From assembly GCA_013215515.1 (NCBI GenBank), contig JABSPC010000514.1, positions 1-6,480 on the forward strand: a stretch of DNA of 6,480 nt, read 5' to 3'. Below the pieces are notes generated by a model. The model was not told the origin of the DNA, did no database searches, and worked only from the letters and a program-made list of their open reading frames with translations. Source of the DNA: Crocinitomicaceae bacterium. Its GTDB lineage: Bacteria; Bacteroidota; Bacteroidia; Flavobacteriales_D; Crocinitomicaceae. Of the stretch, positions 1-6,480 are shown piece by piece. The translations under genes and the position numbers were made by a program. Within the stretch, counting starts at the first letter, position 1. Every line of letters begins with the position of its first letter.

Positions 1-69
1 ACCTTATCGAAAATGGTGAAAAGTAAAATTGGTTCGGATGAAATCGATTTCCTGGATGATGATTTGTAA
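1..69 (+). CDS. C-terminal end of an unidentified protein (partial)
   Basis: Frame 1 is open from the window edge to a TAA stop at 67-69 and gives 22 residues ending in an acidic tail (DEIDFLDDDL). The upstream part lies outside the window, so the product cannot be named. In Flavobacteriia I recall DUF4293 genes lying just after rho. The tail has only a vague likeness to a Rho C-terminus (M-x-K-S-K then an acidic FL), which is too little to claim. The next gene starts 81 bases downstream behind its own promoter-like element, so this gene probably ends a separate transcript. That the reading frame is real is inferred from the acidic, non-random composition and the position of the stop. Confidence 0.5.
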   Translation, partial: TLSKMVKSKIGSDEIDFLDDDL

Positions 70-125
70 AATGAAGTATGAAAATTTATTGTTTGACTGG
101 AACCACTCTCTATCACTAAAAGCAG

Positions 126-133
126 TATCTTTG
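126..133 (+). promoter_or_regulatory. Bacteroidota-type -7 promoter element (TAnnTTTG)
   Basis: The bases TATCTTTG match the Bacteroidota housekeeping sigma -7 consensus TAnnTTTG at every fixed position. They lie 17 bases before the ATG of the DUF4293 gene, so a transcript starting a few bases after the element would have a leader of only about ten bases. No TTG-type -33 box is present at the usual spacing; the nearest TTTG (92-95) is about 30 bases upstream, which is too far. The element would drive the DUF4293 and ABC-F pair. It is supported by the motif and its position only. Confidence 0.4.
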
Positions 134-150
134 CTCCTCAAAATAGAGTA

Positions 151-627
151 ATGATACAACGCGTTAAAACCATTTATTTAGGAATTGTAATTATCCTAGT
201 TTCTATAGTAGCAATTGGAAGTCCATTGTTTAGCTTTGTCAGTAAGACCTCGAAGTACACTTTTAATTCATGGGGAATTACAGAATATTCAGTAGCTGAT
301 GGAAAGATCTTGAGTACATCAACTTTCCCAATCTTCATTGGGATGATATCATTGGTTCTTTTGAGCTTCATTTGTTTGATGGCATATAAAAGTGTCGATC
401 GACAATTCAAATTGGGAAGAACCGTATTTTTCCTCTACTTCATTAGTTTGGTGGTAATTTTTTGTCTTTCAATCTGGGGAGGTGGATTGATTGATGCTAA
501 AACTACAAGCCGTGAAATAGGTCTAGGTTACTGGCTCTTCATTATAGGGTTCCCATTTTCATTTCTAGCGAACGTCGGAATTAAGCGAGATAAAAAATTG
601 CTGGATTCACTCGATCGTTTACGTTAA
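151..627 (+). CDS. DUF4293 family inner-membrane protein
   Basis: This 158-residue protein matches the DUF4293 family of Bacteroidota by its opening MIQRVKTIYL, its length and its closing pattern with a basic tail ending DRLR. Four hydrophobic segments are visible at about residues 8-30, 58-78, 91-109 and 123-143. The soluble loop between the first and second (about 31-57) is probably periplasmic, and the charged C-terminus lies on the same side as the N-terminus. It should sit in the cytoplasmic membrane. No catalytic motif is seen and the family has no established function that I know of. The ATG at 151 is chosen because the family starts exactly there, although no Shine-Dalgarno sequence precedes it, which is normal in this phylum. 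The stop lies three bases before the ABC-F start, so the two are probably co-transcribed. Confidence 0.88.
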   Translation: MIQRVKTIYLGIVIILVSIVAIGSPLFSFVSKTSKYTFNSWGITEYSVADGKILSTSTFPIFIGMISLVLLSFICLMAYKSVDRQFKLGRTVFFLYFISLVVIFCLSIWGGGLIDAKTTSREIGLGYWLFIIGFPFSFLANVGIKRDKKLLDSLDRLR

Positions 628-630
628 AAT

Positions 631-2496
631 ATGAATTACCTTTCAGTAGAAGAATGTACTAAATCATTCGGTGACAGATACCTTTTTAAGGATTTGACAT
701 TTGGAATTGAACAAGGACAAAAAGCAGCAATTGTAGCAAAAAATGGAAGTGGAAAAACGACGCTTCTTCGTTGTTTATTGGATCAAGAACCGATGGATTC
801 CGGAAGAGTTGTTTTCAGAAAAGACCTTCGGATTGCTTTCATGGAACAAGGTGAAAGCCTAAATGAGTCCAATACGATTCTAGAAGAAATTTTCTCACAC
901 GATTTACCAGAACTAAAAGCTGTTAAAGACTATAATCAAGCAATGCGCTTGGAGGATGAAGAACTTATTGCAGCTTCTTTTGAGGCAATTACTGAATTGA
1001 ATGCTTGGGACGTTGAGGTTCGAGTAGATCAAATTTTGTCTGTTCTCAAGCTTGAAGATACGCACAAAATTATAAGTACTTTATCGGGTGGACAAAAGAA
1101 GCGAGTTGCTCTGGCCAAAGTACTGGTTGCAGAACCAGAATTTTTAATTCTTGATGAGCCTACCAATCATCTTGATCTAGATATGATCGAATGGTTGGAG
1201 ACGTATCTTTCAAAATCGAAGTCTACGATTTTAATGGTGACGCACGACCGTTATTTCTTAGAAGTTGTTTGTGATACCATTCTTGAATTGGAAGACAAGT
1301 CTATTTATAAGTACAAAGGGAATTTTTCTTATTACTTAGAGAAGAAGGCGGAGCGAAATGAGAACCGAGACACTACCATTGGCAAAGCAAAGAACCAATT
1401 TCGTAAAGAGTTAGAATGGATGCGTCGTCAGCCCAAAGCTAGAGGGACGAAGCAAAAGGCGAGAATTGAGGCGTTTCATGAAACAAAGAAAGTTGCTAAA
1501 CAGCATATTGATAGAAGTGAATTGGAAATTCCAGTTAAAATGGAACGTTTGGGAACGAAAATTCTTGAACTGCATAAAATTGGAAAAGCATTTGGCGATA
1601 CAAAGATTTTAAATGAACTTTCTTACGTTTTCAAAAGACAGGAACGGATTGGGATTGTTGGAAATAATGGTACGGGAAAGACTACTTTTCTTAATATGAT
1701 AATGGGCCTTGAGCCTACTGATAAGGGAAAGGTAGTGACCGGTGAAACGGTTGTTTTTGGTTATTACGATCAACAATTGTTGCAAGTACCGGATGATCAA
1801 AAAGTCATTGATGTAATTCGAGATATTGCTGAATTTATTCCATTAGAAAAAGGGCGTGAAATGGGGGCAGCACAGTTCTTAGAGAAGTTTTTGTTCAATC
1901 GAGACATGCATTATAATTTCGTTCATAAGTTAAGTGGAGGAGAGAAGCGTCGATTGAAGTTGATGACCGTTCTTATGAAGAACCCGAACTTCTTGATTCT
2001 TGATGAGCCAACGAATGATCTAGATATTTTTGTAATGAGCGTACTCGAAGATTATTTGAGAAGCTTTCAAGGTTGTCTGATCGTTGTGTCGCATGACCGT
2101 TACTTCATGGATAAAATGGTAGACCATATGTTCGTTTTCAAAGGCGATGGTGAAATCAGTGATATCCTTGGGAACTATACGGAATACAGAAAAAGCATTC
2201 TTAAAGAGGGAAAAGACGCCAATAAGTACGATAAGAAAGAAGTAAAAGTTGTTGTGACAAAACCTGAACCACCTAAGGAAAAGAAGAAGTTAACATTCAA
2301 AGAGCGTCAAGAATTTGATGGTTTAGAATCTGATATGGAAAATCTTGAAAAGGAAAAGGCTGAATTGACTGTCGTGTTATCAGATGAATCTGCGAGCAAT
2401 GAAGATCTGATGAAAGCAGGGCAGAGACTGTCAAAAGTTGTTTCTGACATTGATGAAAAGGAATCGCGTTGGTTGGAATTATCTGAATTCGAATAA
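631..2496 (+). CDS. ABC-F family ATPase, Uup-like
   Basis: This is a soluble 621-residue protein with two ATP-binding cassettes and no membrane segments, as in ABC-F factors. Cassette 1 has Walker A at residues 36-43 (AKNGSGKT), signature LSGGQ at 151-155, Walker B with LDEPTNHLD at 174-182 and the switch histidine at 205. The basic inter-domain linker (about 238-300) carries the RKELEWMRRQPKARGTKQKAR segment typical of the arm that reaches towards the ribosomal P-site tRNA. Cassette 2 has Walker A GNNGTGKT at 344-351, LSGGE at 434-438, LDEPTNDLD at 457-465 and His 488. Residues from about 535 form a lysine-rich stretch followed by a predicted coiled coil (about 555-617), the C-terminal domain of Uup-type members. 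ABC-F proteins act on ribosomes or ribosome-associated processes; Uup has also been linked to replication intermediates. The first glycine of Walker A in cassette 1 is alanine, yet all catalytic residues remain. The gene looks intact and housekeeping; a role in antibiotic resistance is not indicated. Confidence 0.93.
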   Translation: MNYLSVEECTKSFGDRYLFKDLTFGIEQGQKAAIVAKNGSGKTTLLRCLLDQEPMDSGRVVFRKDLRIAFMEQGESLNESNTILEEIFSHDLPELKAVKDYNQAMRLEDEELIAASFEAITELNAWDVEVRVDQILSVLKLEDTHKIISTLSGGQKKRVALAKVLVAEPEFLILDEPTNHLDLDMIEWLETYLSKSKSTILMVTHDRYFLEVVCDTILELEDKSIYKYKGNFSYYLEKKAERNENRDTTIGKAKNQFRKELEWMRRQPKARGTKQKARIEAFHETKKVAKQHIDRSELEIPVKMERLGTKILELHKIGKAFGDTKILNELSYVFKRQERIGIVGNNGTGKTTFLNMIMGLEPTDKGKVVTGETVVFGYYDQQLLQVPDDQKVIDVIRDIAEFIPLEKGREMGAAQFLEKFLFNRDMHYNFVHKLSGGEKRRLKLMTVLMKNPNFLILDEPTNDLDIFVMSVLEDYLRSFQGCLIVVSHDRYFMDKMVDHMFVFKGDGEISDILGNYTEYRKSILKEGKDANKYDKKEVKVVVTKPEPPKEKKKLTFKERQEFDGLESDMENLEKEKAELTVVLSDESASNEDLMKAGQRLSKVVSDIDEKESRWLELSEFE

Positions 2497-2537
2497 TCGA
2501 ATTTATCCATAATTATTTGTTGTAACTTACAGTTGCA

Positions 2538-2978
2538 ATGAAAAATGTAATCGTTTGTTTTAACGGCCATTCAGAGTAATGCACAATCTGTTACGGTAGT
2601 CGATTCCTCGGAAACTGCTATAAACATTATTCTTAGACAATTACCATTTAACACGGCTTCGGCAGTTCTTAGGGATGAATTTAAAGTAGATGTATTCAAT
2701 TTATTTTCATGTATTGTTTTTAAGCGTGAATATGTAATCAAAATTTTGGCTTATTCAGATGATGTAGGAAGTGCCGAAATGAACCTTGAATTAACTAGGG
2801 AACGAGTAGAGCGAATCAAAACTTTACTTGTTGAATATGGGGAGCAGACCGAACGGTAATTGAAGCTGTAGGGATGGGGGAGTATCGTCCTGTATCATGC
2901 ACTAATGATACAGGAAGTAAACGTAGGATGGAGGTTTATGTAACCTACCCATCCGACGAGTTAGTATTGCACTCTTAA
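2538..2978 (+). pseudogene. Broken gene for a small OmpA-like envelope protein (two frameshifts)
   Basis: Three consecutive reading frames join into one sensible protein of about 146 residues. The ATG at 2538 opens a signal peptide (MKNVIV). A +1 shift in the T run at 2554-2556 then leads to VLTAIQSNAQ, a fitting end to that signal. The second frame runs to a TAA at 2857-2859 and contains the start of an OmpA-type peptidoglycan-binding domain: LPFN, then YSDDVGSAEMNLELTRERV, matching the family pattern T-D-x-x-G-x4-N-x2-L-S-x2-R-A. A lost base at the GG of 2855-2856 moves reading to the third frame. That frame gives VIEAVGMGEYRP and SKRRMEVYV, the usual end of the domain, before a TAA at 2976-2978. 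The two shifts cancel, so total length is a multiple of three. The working protein would have bound peptidoglycan from the periplasm or outer membrane. Both shifts lie in short homopolymer runs, so sequence error is the main alternative. Confidence 0.8.
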
Positions 2979-3066
2979 CCCAAACCTCAGGTACATATAC
3001 CCAATTTCTAAAAGAGGTATAGTTTTAACTGGATATTCTCACTACATTTTACCCAAATTAAAAGCT

Positions 3067-3834
3067 ATGAGCTCAGCAGGATTTGTACTTCCTACAAAAA
3101 TCGATCAAGTAATTGAGGAATTAGATATTATTATTCAAGACGCACTTCAGAATAAAAGTAGAATGGGCTATTTTACGGCCTTATATAAACGAGTAACTGT
3201 AGCCGTGAAAGTTAAAATTGAAGAAGGTTATTTCGACGACAATCCGAGAATGGAAAAACTCGACGTAATTTTTGCAAACCGTTATCTTCTGGCTCATCAT
3301 CAATATCAAAGTGGCGAAAAATGTTCACCGTCTTGGACAGTCGCTTTCGATTCAACCAGTTGGTGGAGTCCTTTGGTGATTCAGCATTTAATGGTTGGTA
3401 TGAATGCACATATTAGTTTGGATTTGGGTATTGCCGCAAGTGAAGTGCAACCGACAAACATTGATGCATTACAGGATGACTTTAATAAGATCAATGAAGT
3501 TCTAGGATCTCTGATCGATGAAGTTCAAAATGAATTGTCCGCTATTTTCTGGCCACTTAAACCAATTGATTGGGTCTTGGGTGGAGTAGATGAGAAGATC
3601 GCAAAATTCGCCATGGATTTCGCTAGAGATGAAGCATGGAAAGTTGCAATAGATTATTCTCACTTGCATACGGATGAAGGACGAACTACTTACATTGCAA
3701 CTAGAGATAAGGACGTTTCCAAATTCGGAATTAAAATCGTTCGACCGGGAGTGTTCATCAGTTTATTTATTCGAACATTCCGCGCAATGGAATTTGGCGG
3801 TGTCCGCTACAAAATCAATAGATTGGATCGTTGA
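3067..3834 (+). CDS. DUF5995 family protein
   Basis: This 255-residue soluble protein matches DUF5995 by several conserved blocks: LDVIFANRYL at residues 65-74, a tryptophan-rich stretch around W90 and W99-W100, QHLMVGMNAHISLDLGIA at 106-123, and DFNKIN at 138-143. It has no signal peptide or membrane segment. The family has no function that I know of. The histidines and acids in the conserved core (H107, H115, D119, D138) could bind a metal, but that is my inference. The ATG at 3067 is chosen because the helical family N-terminus begins shortly after it; the preceding bases are A-rich with no clear Shine-Dalgarno sequence. The gene is intact, although it stands between two pseudogenes. It ends in TGA one base before the stop of the converging T9SS pseudogene, so there is no room for separate terminators. 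Confidence 0.85.
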   Translation: MSSAGFVLPTKIDQVIEELDIIIQDALQNKSRMGYFTALYKRVTVAVKVKIEEGYFDDNPRMEKLDVIFANRYLLAHHQYQSGEKCSPSWTVAFDSTSWWSPLVIQHLMVGMNAHISLDLGIAASEVQPTNIDALQDDFNKINEVLGSLIDEVQNELSAIFWPLKPIDWVLGGVDEKIAKFAMDFARDEAWKVAIDYSHLHTDEGRTTYIATRDKDVSKFGIKIVRPGVFISLFIRTFRAMEFGGVRYKINRLDR

Positions 3835-3835
3835 T

Positions 3836-5342
3836 CTATTTGATCAGAATTAATTTTCCTCGCGCTTCTCGTCTCGTTTCATCAATGATCTTGTAATAAT
3901 AGAATCCATCGGCTTCGTTTGAGATATCAATTGAAGTTTTTGGTGTTGCAGATTCGTGTCTAGTAATCTCTCGTCCTTTAGAATCTAAAATTACAATCGT
4001 TATCTCACTTTGAGTCGTAACTTTAAAATTGAATACTCCAGTTGAAGAATTTGGATAAACAATTACAGCAAGACCAGCTTTAATTTCATCTATTGCTCCT
4101 AAGGTTGGAACGCATCCATCTTGAGCTAAAACGGAAGAAATCGATGTTGTGATGTTTGATGAATAAGTGTTTGGAGTTCCCCTGGCAACGAAACTAATTG
4201 AGTTATCTGGGATCGAAAAACTTGAATTTATGAATACGTTTTTAGTGTTGGAGAATGTTGGTTTGATAGGAGAGAATCTGTTCTGATTAAAGAGATACTC
4301 GGGTCGTAAATCGTACTTTTAATGCCATATAACGGACCGTTTCCAATTAAAAGAGCACTTCTGTCTTGAAGAATTATAGCATCTCGTCCCATCATTTGGA
4401 ATTGTTCCATCTTCTTTAATTAAAGCTGCCGAATTCTGCTATCCTATGTCATCACCAAATGACAGGGAATAGCTGCTGTCGGTGACTCTATTTATGGTTG
4501 ACATTGTATAGATTCCATTCGGATCTCCAACATAATTAACTTTTTTATGCCAAAGATTCACACCGTCATTATTGAATTTTGAATAGGAAAACTCATTTGT
4601 GCCGAGATTACTTTCTCCAATTGCTAAAAAAACCACTATCAAGTTGTACTATGTTTTCAATAAAAAGATCGTCAAGTTGTTTTGCCCAAACCTGTTAGCC
4701 ATATTGATTGAGTTTAATAATAAAACCAGTTTTTCTTTGATCGTTGTTAAGCCCAGTTATGAGTGTCGAACTATCAGAAAGTTCCTCTACACTAGTAATC
4801 GTTGCTGAATTGAAAATTCCATCCAATTTACCTTCCCATATAATAGTCGCATACGGATCCAACTTTACAATTCCTATTTGACTTGAATTTTGTTCACTCC
4901 AGGCCATTACATAATTTGAATCATGCGCTTCATGAATATAAACTCTGGAGCGAGTTTCGTTGTTCCCCATGTTGAAATTTCGTGTCCATAATGTATCACC
5001 TTCAGTGTTGATTTTAATCACATGAGCGGTTGGATGTTGTACGTCTCCATTTGGTCCGGATCCGACCATTAGGTAGGCTGAATCACTTGTTGCGATAACC
5101 GTATTAAAGTCAAAGCAATCTTGAAATTCAAGTGGCCAGTTGACGTTGCTAGCACCGTCGATGTTAATTGCACCTCCAACGTAATTTATGGTTCCAACGA
5201 TAAGAATTTTGCTGCTGTTAGAGCTCACTACAGCATTAGAATGAAGATGTTTTTTTTGTCCGTATAGAAATCGAGCGTATTCATTTTATGCAGATGCAAA
5301 AAGGCCAAAAAGTAAAAAGGCAGAAAGTAACGTTATTTTCAT
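3836..5342 (-). pseudogene. Broken gene for a T9SS-secreted repeat protein
   Basis: Read on the - strand, ATG at 5342 opens a clear signal peptide, MKITLLSAFLLFGLFASA, followed at once by an in-frame TAA (5286-5288). The same frame goes on to a second TAA (4695-4697). Repeats of about 45-55 residues follow, each with a YLMVG-like strand and an h-K-x-N-x-x-G-x-x-hW motif (KINTEGDTLW, KLDPYATIIW, KLNQYG then QVWAKQL, KFNNDGVNLW), suggesting a beta-propeller. A one-base gain in the seven-A run at 4626-4632 shifts the frame, and a TAG lies at 4439-4441. Further shifts lie near 4389-4391 (CCC on the + strand) and in the T5 run at about 4238-4242. The last frame ends with a T9SS type A sorting domain (about 3836-4066): VIVYPNSSTGVF, LDSKGREI, DGFYYYKI, GKLILIK. 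Net correction leaves 502 codons, a multiple of three. The protein would have been exported by T9SS; its cargo role is unknown. The sorting motif reads YPNS where YPNP is usual. Fragments that start at GTG 5228 or TTG 4642 are not genes in their own right. Confidence 0.88.
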
Positions 5343-5407
5343 AGGGCTGGTTTTGCCTACTAAACGATTGCTTTTGATATTAGGGTGGAAATAAGTAATT
5401 ATTCCTA

Positions 5408-6480
5408 TTAACTAAGTAGTCCAGATAAGTTCAATGGCTTATTGAAGATGTTGAATTTCAAGGTGAAACGGATCATTTGTCCGTATTGAATTTTTCCATC
5501 TCCGTCTTTAAACGTATCCTCAATTTGTGGACTGATCAAGCCTGGAATGGGGAAGTACAACCCAAAGATATCGCCTAAACGAACACCAAGTCCTGCATTG
5601 TAAACCGTGTTTAAGGTAATCCCATTGTGGAAGGTTCCAACATCGAAGAACGCTCCGAAGATTCCAGGTTTAATTGGTAATTGAACGTAAAGGTTTCCTG
5701 CAGCCATCATAAACGCACTTGTTCCATAATTGTTTACAGTGCTTTTAAATCCACCCATGTTCTCGTTTCTCTGCTGCGACCACAATCCAGACGATTCGCT
5801 TCTTCCAAAATAGTATTCATCAATGAATAGATCCTGTGTTCCATCTTGTCCCGCGATTGACATAGAATATTGGTATCCATTTTGATCCATATTAAAATCA
5901 CGCATGTACTGTTGTCCGACGAAAGCACGAACTTCAACCCATCGCTTCATTTTCTTTTTCATGTAGCGGAACTTGTATTTTGATTCAACTAAAAGTCGCG
6001 CCATTTTATCACCATTGTCAATATCTGTGATGAACTCATTTCTCAATTTAAAACTGAATTCGTGATCCGCTTTGCTGAGTTTTAATTCATATTCTGCATA
6101 AGCACCTAATCGTATCTGTGAGAATGCATCCAATTTGTCTAGTCTAAATAAAGACTGGACCTTTATCGTTTGTGATAAATTCCCGTTCGATTTTCGGTTT
6201 CCAATTTTTGCCATCCAATAAGGAGCTGCTATTAAATAGTATGATTTGTTTCGAGCGAAAACCGTATCGTTCTTAAAGGACTTAACAGAAACCCCGAAAC
6301 GTGACATTTTCAATCCCGTTTTAGGTTGAGTCGTATAACTGAATTCACCGATTCCAGAAACCATTCTTCTTCCAAAAGAGAACATCGGACTTACTAAGTA
6401 ACTGAACTTATTGAAAGGAACGCCATAATTATGTACGATTATACCTGCCATTAATTTGTCATAATGATTCCCACCAATTG
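5408..6480 (-). CDS. C-terminal outer-membrane beta-barrel region of a large protein, probably M1-type metallopeptidase (partial)
   Basis: The frame is open from the TAA at 5408-5410 to the window edge, giving 356 residues. The internal ATG at 6451 is not the start, because the preceding codons encode IGGNHYDKL in the same frame. No signal peptide or catalytic motif is in view. The sequence alternates short amphipathic strands with polar turns (for example FSYLVSPMFSFGRR, VYNAGLGVRLGDIFGLYFPIP, MIRFTLKFNIF), as in an outer-membrane barrel. The NHYDKLMAGIIVHNYGVP opening and the FGLYFPIPG block resemble the barrel-like tail of large Bacteroidota proteins annotated as M1 family metallopeptidases (gluzincins). 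That name is from memory of the family, not from catalytic residues, which would lie outside the window; another barrel-tailed envelope protein is possible. The T9SS pseudogene follows 65 bases downstream on the same strand, with no convincing promoter or terminator hairpin between them. Confidence 0.6.
   Translation of the reverse strand, partial: IGGNHYDKLMAGIIVHNYGVPFNKFSYLVSPMFSFGRRMVSGIGEFSYTTQPKTGLKMSRFGVSVKSFKNDTVFARNKSYYLIAAPYWMAKIGNRKSNGNLSQTIKVQSLFRLDKLDAFSQIRLGAYAEYELKLSKADHEFSFKLRNEFITDIDNGDKMARLLVESKYKFRYMKKKMKRWVEVRAFVGQQYMRDFNMDQNGYQYSMSIAGQDGTQDLFIDEYYFGRSESSGLWSQQRNENMGGFKSTVNNYGTSAFMMAAGNLYVQLPIKPGIFGAFFDVGTFHNGITLNTVYNAGLGVRLGDIFGLYFPIPGLISPQIEDTFKDGDGKIQYGQMIRFTLKFNIFNKPLNLSGLLS

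Noticed and set aside
2520..2538. Hairpin TTGTAACT / AGTTGCAA as a terminator for the ABC-F gene
   Set aside because: The 8-bp stem has one G-U pair and a 3-base loop, but no T tract follows and it overlaps the ATG of the OmpA pseudogene.
2307..2570. - strand ORF over the end of the ABC-F gene
   Set aside because: Most of it is antisense to the ABC-F coiled-coil codons and its serine-rich translation is typical of a shadow frame.
3020..3050. Promoter for the DUF5995 gene
   Set aside because: TAgtTTTA (3020-3027) and TAcaTTTT (3043-3050) each miss the last G of TAnnTTTG, and no -33 box is seen; in AT-rich DNA such near-matches are expected by chance.
3832..3846. Bidirectional terminator between the convergent genes
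   Set aside because: The stem is only 5 bp and AT-rich, with no strong T tract next to it.
4228..4410. Separate small - strand gene
   Set aside because: It is another fragment of the same pseudogene, bounded by frameshifts and not by real gene ends.
4439..4642. Separate small - strand gene
   Set aside because: It is an internal fragment of the T9SS pseudogene; its TTG start lies within a repeat blade and the homologous sequence continues on both sides.
4599..4808. Small + strand ORF
   Set aside because: It lies antisense to the repeat region of the T9SS pseudogene and has no recognisable features.
3836..5342. Stop-codon reassignment to explain the in-frame stops
   Set aside because: Neighbouring genes end normally in TAA and TGA, and the same pseudogene also has frameshifts, which recoding cannot explain.

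Overview
The window is AT-rich DNA from a member of the Bacteroidota, most likely of the order Flavobacteriales. Evidence for this is a DUF4293 membrane protein, a C-terminal type IX secretion (T9SS) sorting domain, a TAnnTTTG-type promoter element, and starts without a clear Shine-Dalgarno sequence. A Crocinitomicaceae/Fluviicola-like source would fit, but that is a guess.

Left part, + strand (1-2496): the last 22 codons of an unidentified gene, then an intact DUF4293 inner-membrane protein. Three bases after it comes an intact 621-residue ABC-F ATPase of the Uup type. The last two genes look like one transcription unit.

Middle part (2497-5342): this stretch holds the main surprise. Two broken genes for exported proteins flank an intact DUF5995 gene (3067-3834, +). 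The first (2538-2978, +) is a small OmpA-like periplasmic or envelope protein split over three segments by two single-base frameshifts. The second (3836-5342, -) is a T9SS-secreted repeat protein of about 500 residues, with three in-frame stop codons and three frameshifts. Both can be read almost end to end once the damage is corrected. That points to recent gene decay or, less likely, clustered sequence errors. DUF5995 and the T9SS pseudogene converge with a single base between them.

Right part, - strand (5408-6480): the C-terminal outer-membrane beta-barrel region of a large protein whose N-terminus lies beyond the window. It resembles the barrel tail found on some Bacteroidota M1-type metallopeptidases.

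I found no RNA gene, CRISPR array, insertion sequence or phage module, and no sign of a new multi-gene system. The value of the window lies in the two hidden pseudogenes and in the poorly characterised DUF5995 protein.
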